A DNA stretch of 64,000 nucleotides, from the NCBI GenBank assembly GCA_035308525.1, contig DATGGM010000030.1:1-64000 (forward strand). Direction: 5' to 3'. Made by a program: the position numbers and the translations under genes. Of the stretch, positions 44,114 through 53,134 are shown one piece after another. Within the stretch, counting starts at the first letter, position 1, and each line of letters begins with the position of its first letter. Source of the stretch: Bog-159 sp035308525. GTDB lineage: Bacteria; Acidobacteriota; Terriglobia; Bryobacterales; Bryobacteraceae. The notes under the pieces are model-generated. The model had not been told where the DNA came from. It searched no databases and saw nothing but the letters and a program-made list of their open reading frames with translations.

Positions 44114-45612
44114 ACGCCACCGAACAGCAACACGAGAGCCGCGCGGCCAAGACCCTGCGCGAGGTCTTCGAATCCGGACGGCCGTTGACCTACCTTCGTT
44201 CCGCGGAAGAACAGCGTGTCGAAAGAATCCTGGGTGAGGTAAGCGCGCACCTCTCCCAGCGCGCCCCCCTGCCCATATGGACCTGGAGCCTGACGGAGGG
44301 AATGCGCCAGGAGGGGGCGGACGCGCAGCCAGGCACACACGCTCCCCGCGCGGCGCTGGATTTCATCGCGGCCCAGCCGGACGGCGCGATTTTTCATCTG
44401 AAGGATTTCCACGAGCCTCTGCGCGAGTCACCCGAGATCCGCCGCCGCTTGCGCGATCTTTACGAAGGCTGCCGCGACCGCCGTAAGTTCGTGGTGATCA
44501 GCTCACCGGTGCGTTCGATTCCGGAGGAAGTCGACCGCAGCCTCCTCTACCTGGAGCTGCGCCCGCCGGATGTGATCGAGTTGGCCCAGTTCCTGCGGGA
44601 TGAGACCCCGCACGGCGATACCAGCGCGGCAACCTTCCAACAGATGGCCCGGGCGCTGCAGGGACTTACTCTCGACGAGACCCGCTATGCGCTGCGGCGT
44701 GCGCTAGCCGCGAGTCCCCGCCTGGGGCCGGAATCCATACCAGCCCTGCTCGAAGAGAAGCGGCTGCTCGTCAACCGCAGCGGCTACATTGAGTTCGTGG
44801 CGGAGGCCGGCAGCCTCTCCCAGGTCGGCGGACTCGAGGGCCTGAAGCAGTGGCTGATCGAGCGCCGCAAGCTGTTTCAACTGCGCGACACGTTGAGCGC
44901 CGAGATCGTACCCAAAGGGCTGCTCATGATGGGCATTCCAGGCTGCGGCAAGAGCCTCTCGGTCAAAGCCATTGCGTCCTACTTCGAGTTGCCGCTCTAC
45001 CGCATCGACATGATCGAGATCTTCTCCGGCCGCCACGGCAAGCCGGAAGGCGCTTTCGTGCAGGCCTGCCGCACTTTGGAAGACATGGCCCCCGCCGTGC
45101 TTTGGTTCGACGAGATCGAGATGGGGATCACATCCACGGAATCGAGCGGCGAGCAGGGCCGAATATTCGCGTTCTTCCTCACCTGGATGCAGGAGAAGTC
45201 GCGTGGACTGTTTGTGGCGGCCACGGCCAACCGGATCGACCTGCTGCCCGCCGAAATGATCCGCAAAGGCCGCTTTGACGAGGTTTTCTTCGTGGATCTG
45301 CCCCTCGACGACGAACGCATCGAGATCTTCAAGATTCACCTCAGCCGCCGCGGCGTGGATCCGGCGCGGTTCAACCTGGCGCAACTGGTCGAGTTCACCA
45401 TCGGCTGGACGGGCGCCGAGATCGAACAGAGTGTGGTGTCGGCTCTCACCAAAGCGCATCTTGCCGAGCGGGAGATCACGGAAGACGACCTGTTCACTTC
45501 GGTGGTGGCCATCGTGCCGTTGTCGCGGACCATGAAGGAGCAGATCAACCACATCAGAAGCTGGGCGTTCGAGCGCGCGGTGCGTGCATCGCCACGTCCG
45601 GGCGTGCGGTAG
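44101..45612 (+). CDS. Ycf46-like AAA+ ATPase
   Basis: 503 residues, start GTG. The N-terminal part (about 1-210) is helical and binds or senses an unknown partner (LIAAQ- and FHEPLRESPEIRRRLRDLYEGCRDRRKFVVISSPV-like segments). It is followed by a AAA domain with GIPGCGKS at 278-285 (Walker A), VLWFDEIEMG around 335 (Walker B), sensor TANRIDLLP, and the arginine finger in MIRKGRFDEVFFVDLP. The domain order and the RFDEVFFVDLP element match Ycf46-type ATPases. Their exact function in bacteria is not known. The gene is not next to a protease. Confidence 0.88.
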   Translation: MPVAHATEQQHESRAAKTLREVFESGRPLTYLRSAEEQRVERILGEVSAHLSQRAPLPIWTWSLTEGMRQEGADAQPGTHAPRAALDFIAAQPDGAIFHLKDFHEPLRESPEIRRRLRDLYEGCRDRRKFVVISSPVRSIPEEVDRSLLYLELRPPDVIELAQFLRDETPHGDTSAATFQQMARALQGLTLDETRYALRRALAASPRLGPESIPALLEEKRLLVNRSGYIEFVAEAGSLSQVGGLEGLKQWLIERRKLFQLRDTLSAEIVPKGLLMMGIPGCGKSLSVKAIASYFELPLYRIDMIEIFSGRHGKPEGAFVQACRTLEDMAPAVLWFDEIEMGITSTESSGEQGRIFAFFLTWMQEKSRGLFVAATANRIDLLPAEMIRKGRFDEVFFVDLPLDDERIEIFKIHLSRRGVDPARFNLAQLVEFTIGWTGAEIEQSVVSALTKAHLAEREITEDDLFTSVVAIVPLSRTMKEQINHIRSWAFERAVRASPRPGVR

Positions 45613-45620
45613 ACCGGCCG

Positions 45621-46850
45621 CTACTTCGGCAAATTATAGCGGCCCGAATCCGACCCGATATCCGCCGCCAGTTTTTCCAGGATATGGTACTGGCCGTGGA
45701 CATCCCAAAACATGCCGGTAAACTTGAGCGCGTACGGCATCAGAACGTTGGCGGCCAAGCCTATGATTTCCGATTCCAAGCGCGAGGTGCCGCCGCCCAG
45801 TGAGCTGGCCCTGCGATCAAGCACCGACCGGCAGATCACGCCGCTCTCCCCGGGCGGGTCATCCCCATCCCATTTACCCGCGAGACAAGAGAGCGCCATC
45901 TCGGTAAGCAAGCCGGCCTCCAGTTCCTTGGCCAGATGCGGGTCGCGCTGTTTCAGGTTCCAACCTTTGGCTGCCTCGATGGCGTTCCGAGCGGCTGGGT
46001 TCTCCTCCACTTTTCCAATCCACTCGATGCTGGCGGCGATGGCTGTGTTCACCGCAAATTGCTGGTGGGCGAAATTGGAATCGTCGTCACCGCGGGCGGG
46101 CGCGGCGCCGGCGTTGTGATAAGACGCCTGGGATCGTGAAGGAGGCCCGGGATTCTCGGGTTCCAGATACACCAGCCGGGAGTTGTCGTGGTTCATGTGC
46201 GTGTGGGTATTGCGAGCCCCCGCGACCGGCGGGTATATGCCGGATTGCACCTGGATTGTCCACTTGGAAAGGTCCGGATGCTGGCTGCGATATTCCAGCC
46301 ACGTGGGCGCGCGCGCGCCGCCTGACGGGCTGAAGTCGTTGTGGGTCCAATCGGAGTGGCTATAGAAATCCTGCACGGCATGCAGGGAGGCGCCCAGGGT
46401 GACTAACGTAAGAACCTTGCGTACGCGGTCGTCGACGCCAAGCTGGCTGTAGCCCGCGAGCAGTTTCTGCGTATTGTCGAGCAGATGGCGGAATAGATAA
46501 TCGAAGCTCGCATTCCCCCGCACGTCGCCATTGAGATTGTCGAAATGCAGAAAGACGGCCGCGCCCCGGACCGGGGACTTATCGTCCTGGTATTTATTCA
46601 GGACGTCGAGTTCCTGGGATACCAGTTTTTGTGACGCGTACTCGGAAACCGGTCCGAAGAAGTCGGGCGAAAAGTTGCCGAGCTGCATGATCTTCCAGGC
46701 ACTCTCCGCGAAAGCAAACTGTTCGCCGGCCTTTTGGGTACATAGCTGGTGCCAGTGCGAATCGAAGCCGGCCGCGGGGTGCCGCGGCATCGCCGCCAGG
46801 AACAGCAGGATGGCAAGCCGGCGTGGGAAGCCGATCAAAACATGGGTCAT
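45621..46850 (-). CDS. Exported Het-C/phospholipase-C-like protein
   Basis: 409 residues with an N-terminal hydrophobic segment (about 8-24, RRLAILLFLAAMP). The core motif LVTLGASLHAVQDFYSHSDWTHNDF resembles the zinc-binding His/Asp pattern of Het-C and bacterial phospholipase C (xSLHxxQDFYSHS). A second His set is HTHMNHDN. The remaining sequence is helical with no further named domain. It may be an envelope zinc phospholipase or a related inactive binder. It is the first of two such genes in the window; the other (51210-52472) differs in sequence. Confidence 0.72.
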   Translation of the reverse strand: MTHVLIGFPRRLAILLFLAAMPRHPAAGFDSHWHQLCTQKAGEQFAFAESAWKIMQLGNFSPDFFGPVSEYASQKLVSQELDVLNKYQDDKSPVRGAAVFLHFDNLNGDVRGNASFDYLFRHLLDNTQKLLAGYSQLGVDDRVRKVLTLVTLGASLHAVQDFYSHSDWTHNDFSPSGGARAPTWLEYRSQHPDLSKWTIQVQSGIYPPVAGARNTHTHMNHDNSRLVYLEPENPGPPSRSQASYHNAGAAPARGDDDSNFAHQQFAVNTAIAASIEWIGKVEENPAARNAIEAAKGWNLKQRDPHLAKELEAGLLTEMALSCLAGKWDGDDPPGESGVICRSVLDRRASSLGGGTSRLESEIIGLAANVLMPYALKFTGMFWDVHGQYHILEKLAADIGSDSGRYNLPK

Positions 46851-46851
46851 C

Positions 46852-47484
46852 TCACCTCCTTACGAGGTACACCGCCACTTCCGCCCTCAAATTCGGCAGC
46901 GAACTGACGCTGCGATGCCCCGCCAGGAAAAACCGCCGTTCCACAACCAGACCCTCCAGCCGGGCTAAGTGCTCAAAATCGTCCACGGTGAGGAAATGAA
47001 TGTTCGGCGAATCGTACCAGTCATACGGAAACAATCGCGTTTTGGGCGCGCGGCCGCTGGTCAGCATCGACAGCCGTACGCGCCAGTGGCCGAAGTTGGG
47101 GAATGCCACGATGGCGCGGCGGCCCACGCGCAGCATCTCGCGCAGCACCTGTAGCGGGTGGCGGGTTTCCTGCAGCGTCTGGCTCAAGATCACGTAGTCG
47201 AACGCCTGGTCCGGATAATCCGCCAGCCCCTGGTCGATATCGCCCTGATATACCGATACGCCGCGGGCGATGGCGCGCTGAACCTTGGCGCCCGAAATCT
47301 CGACGCCGCGCGCGTCCACGGCTTTGTTTTCGGCCAGCCATTGGAGCAGTTCGCCCTCGCCGCAGCCGAGGTCCAGCACTCTGGCGGCGGGCTCTACGAT
47401 CTCGCCGATGATGGCGTAGTCGCTGCGCCCCAGCAATTCACGTACGAACGGCTTGCCATGCGCGTGTGGTGTGGCGGTAGTCAT
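46852..47484 (-). CDS. metW: MetW homologue, partner of MetX
   Basis: 210-residue Rossmann methyltransferase-like protein. The SAM-type motif I is VLDLGCGEGELLQWLAE, followed by MetW-family elements GVEISGAKVQRAIARGVSVYQGDIDQGLADYPDQAFDYVILSQTLQETRHP and NFGHWRVRLSMLTSGRAPKTRLFPYDWYDSPNIHFLTVDDF. MetW proteins are encoded beside metX and take part in homoserine acylation in proteobacteria. It overlaps metX by 4 bases, so it is translationally coupled downstream of it. Confidence 0.95.
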   Translation of the reverse strand: MTTATPHAHGKPFVRELLGRSDYAIIGEIVEPAARVLDLGCGEGELLQWLAENKAVDARGVEISGAKVQRAIARGVSVYQGDIDQGLADYPDQAFDYVILSQTLQETRHPLQVLREMLRVGRRAIVAFPNFGHWRVRLSMLTSGRAPKTRLFPYDWYDSPNIHFLTVDDFEHLARLEGLVVERRFFLAGHRSVSSLPNLRAEVAVYLVRR

Positions 47485-48590
47485 CCGGCTACCTTCTCAA
47501 AAGTGCTGGACAGGAATCCGCGCACCAGTTCCGTCTGTTCGCCAACGTCCACCAGAAACGCATCGTGCCCGTAGTTGGAGGGCAGCTCACAATACGCCAC
47601 ATCCACGTTGCGGCTGCGCAGCGCGCGCACGATCTCCTGCGACTGATAGCTGGGGTACAGCCAGTCGGAAGTAAAGCTGATCACCAGGAAGCGGGCCGTG
47701 GCGCGCTCGAATGCCGCGGCCAGCGATCCGTTGCCGTTCGACAGATCGAAATAATCCATGGCTTTGGTGATGTACAGATAGGAGTTGGCGTCGAAGCGGT
47801 TGACGAATTCGTTGCCGCGATAGCGCAGGTAACTCTCGACTTCGAAATCCGCGTCAAAATCGAACCCAAAGCTCTGTTTGCCCCGCAAGCGACGCCCGAA
47901 TTTCTCGCGCATGGAATCATCGCTCATATAAGTGATGTGCCCGACCATGCGGGCCACCGCCAGCCCGCGCGCCGGTGGCTGGTTTCCGTAGTAGTTGCCT
48001 TCCCGCCAATCGGGATCGGCGATGATGGCCTGCCGCCCCACCTCATTGAAAGCGATCTGTTGTGCGCTGTGCCGGGCGGTGGCGGCGATCGGAATCGTCG
48101 AAACCACGGAATCGGGATACGACACCGCCCATTCGAGCGCCTGCATGCCCCCCATGGAACCTCCGGAGAGGCTGAGCAATCGCTTGATGCCCAGATGATC
48201 GATCAGCAACTTCTGGAGGCGCACTATGTCGCGAATAGTGATGACTGGAAACGACATGGCGTAAGGACAGCCCGTTGCCGGATTGATGGACGCAGGACCG
48301 GTAGTGCCGCGGCATCCGCCCAGGACGTTGGAGCAGATCACGAAATACCGGTTGGTATCGAAGGCCTTGCCGGGACCGATCATGTTGTCCCACCAGCCCG
48401 GCTTGCCGGTTTCGGGGCTCACGCCGGCGGCATGCGCATCACCGGAGAAGGCGTGCAGGATCAGGATCGCGTTGCTCTTCTGGGCATTGAGCACGCCGTA
48501 GGTCTCGTACGCCACGTCCACCGGGCCGAGGGTGGCCCCGCCATCCAGGGCGATTGAGTCAAAGCGGACGACATGGGCTTCGACGATCAT
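47481..48590 (-). CDS. metX: Homoserine O-acyltransferase MetX
   Basis: Acetylates (or succinylates) homoserine, the first committed step of methionine synthesis in this pathway. 369 residues of the alpha/beta hydrolase fold. The oxyanion and substrate region is NAILILHAFSGDAHA, the nucleophile elbow is LSGGSMGGMQALEW with Ser145, and GCRGTTGPASINPATG is the MetX signature. The C-terminal acid-His pair is in ELPSNYGHDAFLVD. The gene order metX-metW, with overlap, is the usual one. Acyl donor preference cannot be judged by eye. Confidence 0.96.
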   Translation of the reverse strand: MIVEAHVVRFDSIALDGGATLGPVDVAYETYGVLNAQKSNAILILHAFSGDAHAAGVSPETGKPGWWDNMIGPGKAFDTNRYFVICSNVLGGCRGTTGPASINPATGCPYAMSFPVITIRDIVRLQKLLIDHLGIKRLLSLSGGSMGGMQALEWAVSYPDSVVSTIPIAATARHSAQQIAFNEVGRQAIIADPDWREGNYYGNQPPARGLAVARMVGHITYMSDDSMREKFGRRLRGKQSFGFDFDADFEVESYLRYRGNEFVNRFDANSYLYITKAMDYFDLSNGNGSLAAAFERATARFLVISFTSDWLYPSYQSQEIVRALRSRNVDVAYCELPSNYGHDAFLVDVGEQTELVRGFLSSTFEKVAG

Positions 48591-48638
48591 GCTAGGGAAC
48601 CTTCATGATAGCAGGGCGGTCGAGTACAATCGTCACTT

Positions 48639-50171
48639 ATGACCCGAAGAAGAGTAGACCGCTCCCTGGCGGCCGCGGCCCTGTTGGCGGTGATGAGCGC
48701 GGCCGCGGCTTTCGGCCAGCCCGCTCCAGCGAAGGAAGAAAAGACCAAAGAGGACAAGAAGCCAGCGGAAGAGAAAATCTCCGAGACGAAGCACTCGATT
48801 CAGATCGGCGGAAAGGACCTGAAGTACACGGCCACGGCCGGCACCATGCTGTTGAAGAAAGAAGACGGAACCGCCACCGCCAGCATCTTCTACATCGCCT
48901 ATGTCAAGGACGACGTGCAGGATACCGCGCACCGGCCGCTGACATTCGCCTTTAACGGCGGCCCGGGCTCCTCGTCGGTGTGGCTGCAAATGGGCGCGCT
49001 GGGACCCAAGCGCGTGATGATGGATCCCGAAGGAAATCCGCTGCCGCCGCCTTACAAACTGGTGGACAACGAATACTCCATCCTGGACCATACCGACCTG
49101 GTTTTCATCGACCCGGTGAGCACCGGCTTCAGCCGCGCGATCCCGGAGCAGGACGCCAAGAACTTTCACAGCATTAACGGCGATACGGAATCCGTGGCCG
49201 AGTTCATCCGTCTCTATACGACGCGCCACAGCCGCTGGACCTCGCCCAAGTTCCTGGCCGGCGAAAGCTATGGCACCACGCGCGCCGCGAATCTCTCCGG
49301 ATACCTGCAGCAGCGGCAGGGCTTCGCCCTGAACGGCATCATGTTGATGTCGGCCGTGCTGAATTTCGGTACCATCAGCTTCGATCGCGGGAACGATCTG
49401 CCGTATCTCCTGTTCCTGCCGACTTACACGGCCACGGCGTGGTATCACAAGAAGCTGCCGCCGGACCTGATGGCCAGCCAGAGCAAGGCATTGGATGAGA
49501 GCAAACGGTTTGCCTCGCACGAGTACGCGCTGGCGCTGCTTAAGGGCGATACCATTTCCGCCGAGGAGCGCGCGCAGACCGCGCAGAGGCTCGCGCGGCT
49601 CACCGGACTATCCGCGAAATTCATCGACGAAAGCAACCTGCGCGTGCCCATCTTCCGCTTCACGAAGGAATTACTGCGGGACGAGCGCCGCACCGTGGGC
49701 CGCTACGACAGCCGCCTGGAAGGTATCGATCTCGATCCCACCAGCGCCACGCCGGACTACGATCCGAGCTATGCCAGCGTGTATGCCCCGTTCACCGCCG
49801 CCTGGAACCAGTACGTACGCGCGGAATTGAAGTGGGAGAGCGATCTGCCCTACGAGATTCTGACCGGGCGCGTGCGCCCGTGGACGTGGGACGACTTTAC
49901 CAACCGCTACGTCAATGTGTCGGACAGCCTGCGGTCCGCCATGACGCAGAATCGCGACTTGAAGGTATTCGTGGCCAACGGCCATTACGACCTGGCCACG
50001 CCGTTCTTCGCCACGGAATACACTTTCGATCACCTGGGTCTGGATGCCACCCTGCGCAATCACGTGAGCATGGATTTTTTCGAGGCCGGCCACATGATGT
50101 ACACCTTCAAGCCGTCGCTGGAAAGACTGAAGTCCGACCTGGCGAAGTTTATTGCGTCGGCCGCGCCTTAG
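48639..50171 (+). CDS. Secreted S10-type serine carboxypeptidase
   Basis: 510 residues with an export signal (about 8-26, SLAAAALLAVMSAAAAFG) and then a charged Lys/Glu linker (about 30-50). Peptidase S10 elements are clear: FNGGPGSSS at 106-113, the nucleophile Ser210 in LAGESYGTTRAA, an Asp in VFVANGHYDLATPF, and the His in FFEAGHMMYTFKPS, completing the triad. It removes C-terminal residues from peptides, probably in the periplasm or outside the cell. It converges on the quinone-reductase gene with a 4-base overlap. Confidence 0.93.
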   Translation: MTRRRVDRSLAAAALLAVMSAAAAFGQPAPAKEEKTKEDKKPAEEKISETKHSIQIGGKDLKYTATAGTMLLKKEDGTATASIFYIAYVKDDVQDTAHRPLTFAFNGGPGSSSVWLQMGALGPKRVMMDPEGNPLPPPYKLVDNEYSILDHTDLVFIDPVSTGFSRAIPEQDAKNFHSINGDTESVAEFIRLYTTRHSRWTSPKFLAGESYGTTRAANLSGYLQQRQGFALNGIMLMSAVLNFGTISFDRGNDLPYLLFLPTYTATAWYHKKLPPDLMASQSKALDESKRFASHEYALALLKGDTISAEERAQTAQRLARLTGLSAKFIDESNLRVPIFRFTKELLRDERRTVGRYDSRLEGIDLDPTSATPDYDPSYASVYAPFTAAWNQYVRAELKWESDLPYEILTGRVRPWTWDDFTNRYVNVSDSLRSAMTQNRDLKVFVANGHYDLATPFFATEYTFDHLGLDATLRNHVSMDFFEAGHMMYTFKPSLERLKSDLAKFIASAAP

Positions 50172-51145
50172 TCCATTACCAGCACTGCTTTGCCCAAAAT
50201 TTTGCGTTCGGCCAACTCCCTCAGTCCGGCCGGAACCTCCTCTAACCGGAAAGTCTTGCCGACCGCCGGATGAATCTGTCCGCCCAGGTACATGGCGGTG
50301 AGGACTTCATGGGTATGCGCGAGGAACTCCGGGTGGTGCGAGACATATTGTCCCCAATGCACTCCTACAATTGAGATGTCCTTGAGGAGCACGCGGTTGG
50401 CGGGCACGTTGGGGATGCGTCCGCTGGCGAAACCGATCACCAGAATGCGTCCCTCAGCGGCAATGCAACGCGTCGACAGATCGAACACCTCGCCGCCCAC
50501 GGGATCGTAGACCACGTCCACACCCCGTCCGCCGGTGATCTCCTTCACCCGTTCGACCCATCCAGGGTCGGAGTAGGGCAGGGCGTGGTCAGCGCCCTGC
50601 GCCACGCAGAAGTCCAGTTTGGACGGGCTGCCGGCGGTGGCGATCACCTGCGCGCCGTAAGCCTTGCCGATCTGAATGGCCGACATGCCCACGCCGCTGG
50701 CGCCGGCATGCACCAGCAGCCACTCGCGATGCGCCAGGCCGGCGCGCCGGTGGAGTGCGAAATACGACGTGTGATAGACCACCGGCATGGCGGCCGCCTG
50801 AGGGAAGTCCATCCCTGCGATCAGGTGAAACGTGCGGCTGGCGGCGGCCAGCGAGTACTCCGCGAAGGCTCCGTTATGGGTCATGGCGATCACGGGATCG
50901 CCTGGAAAGACGTGCTTCACTTCCGGCCCCACTGCGTCCACCATGCCGGCGACCTCAGCGCCGGGAGTGAATGGGAACGGCGGCTTTACCTGGTATTTGC
51001 CCTGAATCTGCAGGATATCGAAGAAGTTCAGGGCAGCCGCGCGATTGCGGATGCGCACTTCGTTCGGGCCAGGCTCGGGTATGGGGACGTCCTCGAACGT
51101 CATTTGCTCGGGCTCTGAGAACGCGTGAACTTGCCAGGATTTCAT
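50168..51145 (-). CDS. Quinone oxidoreductase-like MDR family enzyme
   Basis: 325 residues from the ATG at 51145 (the first Met at 51163 is less likely). The GroES-like N-terminal domain has MKSWQVHAFSEPEQMTFEDVPIPEPGPNEVRIRNRAAALNFFDIL. The NAD(P)-binding domain includes LVHAGASGVGMSAIQIGKAYGAQVIATAGS. The C-terminal half carries GRILVIGFASGRIP and LKDISIVGVHWGQY. No catalytic zinc ligands are apparent, which fits NADPH:quinone oxidoreductase/zeta-crystallin members of the medium-chain superfamily. Substrate is not determinable. Confidence 0.92.
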   Translation of the reverse strand: MKSWQVHAFSEPEQMTFEDVPIPEPGPNEVRIRNRAAALNFFDILQIQGKYQVKPPFPFTPGAEVAGMVDAVGPEVKHVFPGDPVIAMTHNGAFAEYSLAAASRTFHLIAGMDFPQAAAMPVVYHTSYFALHRRAGLAHREWLLVHAGASGVGMSAIQIGKAYGAQVIATAGSPSKLDFCVAQGADHALPYSDPGWVERVKEITGGRGVDVVYDPVGGEVFDLSTRCIAAEGRILVIGFASGRIPNVPANRVLLKDISIVGVHWGQYVSHHPEFLAHTHEVLTAMYLGGQIHPAVGKTFRLEEVPAGLRELAERKILGKAVLVMD

Positions 51146-51209
51146 GCGAACGCACGGTAGCATACGGCTTGGCGCCGGGGCAACCGGTGCGTACCCGTGG
51201 CATCGGGAC

Positions 51210-52472
51210 CTATTGCCGCGTGTTCTGCGCCTTTAACTGATCGAGCGCAGCGAAAGTTTCAGACCAGGCTTTTTGATCCTGCTTCTTAGCCGCCTGCATC
51301 TCAGACTGGAGTGGCTGAGGGTCCGAATAGAACGCCAGAAGATCCGCCTGCAATTCGGTAGAGATTCCCTGGAATCCCTGCTTGGCCAAGTCCCGCAACA
51401 GCTTCCCGTAGGTCTCGTCGGCGAGCGAATATTCACCCGCACGGGTGGGCTGGCCGGTATCGAAATCCAGGTTGACGAGCCGCAACTGTCCCGCGCGCAC
51501 TTCCTCCAGGTGCTTGCGATAGAAGCCGACAGTCTCGTTGAAGCTCTTCATAAAGAAAGCTTCAGTCTGTGCAGTGGGCGCTTTGAAGGCGACATACTTG
51601 AACGGTCCTATCTTGGGCACGATCCGCAAAAGGAAGGCCAAAAAACGAGCGAAGACATGAGGGCGTTCATACTGGTTGCCCCATTCTTTCTCGTAACTAG
51701 AGCGCTGCATATTGTAAAGGAACTTTTGCTTGGTCATCCCAGGGCGCGCCTTTACAATTTGGTCCTTCTTCAAAACCCAGGCGACTTTGGTGGCTTCCGG
51801 CAGTATCGTGCTTACCGTACGCCGGTAGCTACCGAGCGCCAGGTCCAGGCTCGTAAACTGCTTCTTCAATTCCAGCGAATAAGTATCATGAAAGGCACGC
51901 TCCAGCAAATCCTTTGACACCTGGAAACCGATGAAATCGTGATAGTCTTCGTTGGCATAGTTCCCCTGTGCCACCTCCACCACATCGAATCCGAACTCGG
52001 TCTTTAAATGCGCCGCCGGGTTCTGGGCATAGGTGATGTCATTGCCGTATTTGGCCCGCAGACCGGGATAGCCGATGGCGACGGCGCGGTTTACCGCGAC
52101 GGGATGTCCTTCGGTATCGGCCGAATAGTGCGCCAGCGCGCCAAGCGCAAAAGCCGTCTCATCCAAATCGTGCGCCTCCTGCAACAGCGACATCACAAAA
52201 TCACCGCTGCGGACATAGTGCACCAGGTCGCTGAAAAAATGGCTGGCAAACGGGTAGTAGCCCATGTCCTGGATGATGCAGCCGCCATAGGCGTAGGCAT
52301 GCGCCTTTTTCAGATCATCGGGAGTGGCAGAGGGAAAGCGCTGCAACAACACCGTCTTGATGTTGTCCCAGGCGGAATCAATTACCGCCTCGTGAGTGAG
52401 AACTGCGTAGCCGCGCAAAAACTGCGTGCCCGCAAGAAGCAACGTCAGCGCCAGGACGCGCATTTTGAACAT
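51210..52472 (-). CDS. Exported zinc-dependent phospholipase C-like protein
   Basis: About 420 residues from the ATG at 52472; the next Met at 52463 is also possible. A signal peptide (RVLALTLLLAGTQFLRGYA) is followed by LTHEAVIDSAWDNI, AYAYGGCIIQDMGYYPFASHFFSDLVHYVRSGDFV and FALGALAHYSADTEGHPVAVNRAV, the zinc-dependent phospholipase C pattern of His and Asp residues (His at the mature N-terminus, D and H in QDMGYYPF and HYSADTEGH). It probably acts on envelope or external phospholipids. A related but distinct Het-C-like gene lies 5 kb away on the same strand. Confidence 0.85.
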   Translation of the reverse strand: MFKMRVLALTLLLAGTQFLRGYAVLTHEAVIDSAWDNIKTVLLQRFPSATPDDLKKAHAYAYGGCIIQDMGYYPFASHFFSDLVHYVRSGDFVMSLLQEAHDLDETAFALGALAHYSADTEGHPVAVNRAVAIGYPGLRAKYGNDITYAQNPAAHLKTEFGFDVVEVAQGNYANEDYHDFIGFQVSKDLLERAFHDTYSLELKKQFTSLDLALGSYRRTVSTILPEATKVAWVLKKDQIVKARPGMTKQKFLYNMQRSSYEKEWGNQYERPHVFARFLAFLLRIVPKIGPFKYVAFKAPTAQTEAFFMKSFNETVGFYRKHLEEVRAGQLRLVNLDFDTGQPTRAGEYSLADETYGKLLRDLAKQGFQGISTELQADLLAFYSDPQPLQSEMQAAKKQDQKAWSETFAALDQLKAQNTRQ

Positions 52473-52485
52473 AAACTTGAGCGGC

Positions 52486-52509
52486 AACCGGTTACAGCGT
52501 CTACCGGTA
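52486..52509. promoter_or_regulatory. Two 8-bp palindromes ahead of the phospholipase-like gene
   Basis: AACCGGTT at 52486-52493 and TACCGGTA at 52502-52509 are self-palindromes 16 bp apart centre to centre, 14-37 bases before the start codon at 52472. They share ACCGGT. The arrangement could bind a dimeric regulator on one DNA face (roughly 1.5 turns apart), or be chance in a GC-rich region. Confidence 0.35.
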
Positions 52510-52579
52510 AGCAATTAGGATGCCGCTGAATCGACCGGCGATGCAAGTCCGTACGCTGTAGCACCGCAGAGATAGCAAG

Positions 52580-53134
52580 CTATTTAGGCTCGAATCCCAC
52601 CACCGAAACGACCACGCCGAGTTCCCGGCTGTCGGCGGGCGTGGGCGGCATCGTTTTGTCCACCGAGAAATCCACCCGGGCGACGTCGCCGGAGAAAAGG
52701 TTGGCGGGAACGTCCCGGCTGTAGGTGCACGGTCCGGCTTGCGTATAGCTTTGGGGAGAGAGCGCCGTGCCGTTTACATACCCGGAAAGCGAGACAGTCT
52801 TATACTTCGACATGGCCACGTCCGGAATCGCGAACTTGAGCTGCAACGTGGCGCCCTTGGTGGCCGCCGAGGGAGGCGGGCGGAGCACTACGGAGAACCG
52901 GCCCGTGGTCCACCGCCATGCGTTTTGTTCCACGCCGTAGAATCCGTTGACCAGCTGGGTGGCCATATGCGGATCGGCCGTGGCCACTACGGTAGCCAGC
53001 GCGGGTGCCTCCTCGGTGGTCAGAACCACTTTCGCCTTATGCCGCTTACAGCCCAGGGGCACGACGGCCAGACTCACCACAATGGCGGCAGCCACCGCCG
53101 GCCGGCGCCGGATGGATATGGGCCCGCTCATCAA
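52580..53134 (-). CDS. Putative lipoprotein coupled to the molybdoenzyme
   Basis: 184 residues with an N-terminal hydrophobic stretch ending in VPLGC, a standard lipobox (cysteine about residue 29), so it is probably a lipoprotein. The rest is mostly strand: ATLQLKFAIPDVAMSKYKTVSLSGYVNGTAL, RDVPANLFSGDVARVDFSVDK, ELGVVVSVVGF. No named domain is recognised. Its start (ATGATGAG) overlaps the stop of the molybdopterin oxidoreductase gene, so it is translationally coupled to it. A role as an accessory or anchor protein is possible but not shown. Confidence 0.75.
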   Translation of the reverse strand: MMSGPISIRRRPAVAAAIVVSLAVVPLGCKRHKAKVVLTTEEAPALATVVATADPHMATQLVNGFYGVEQNAWRWTTGRFSVVLRPPPSAATKGATLQLKFAIPDVAMSKYKTVSLSGYVNGTALSPQSYTQAGPCTYSRDVPANLFSGDVARVDFSVDKTMPPTPADSRELGVVVSVVGFEPK

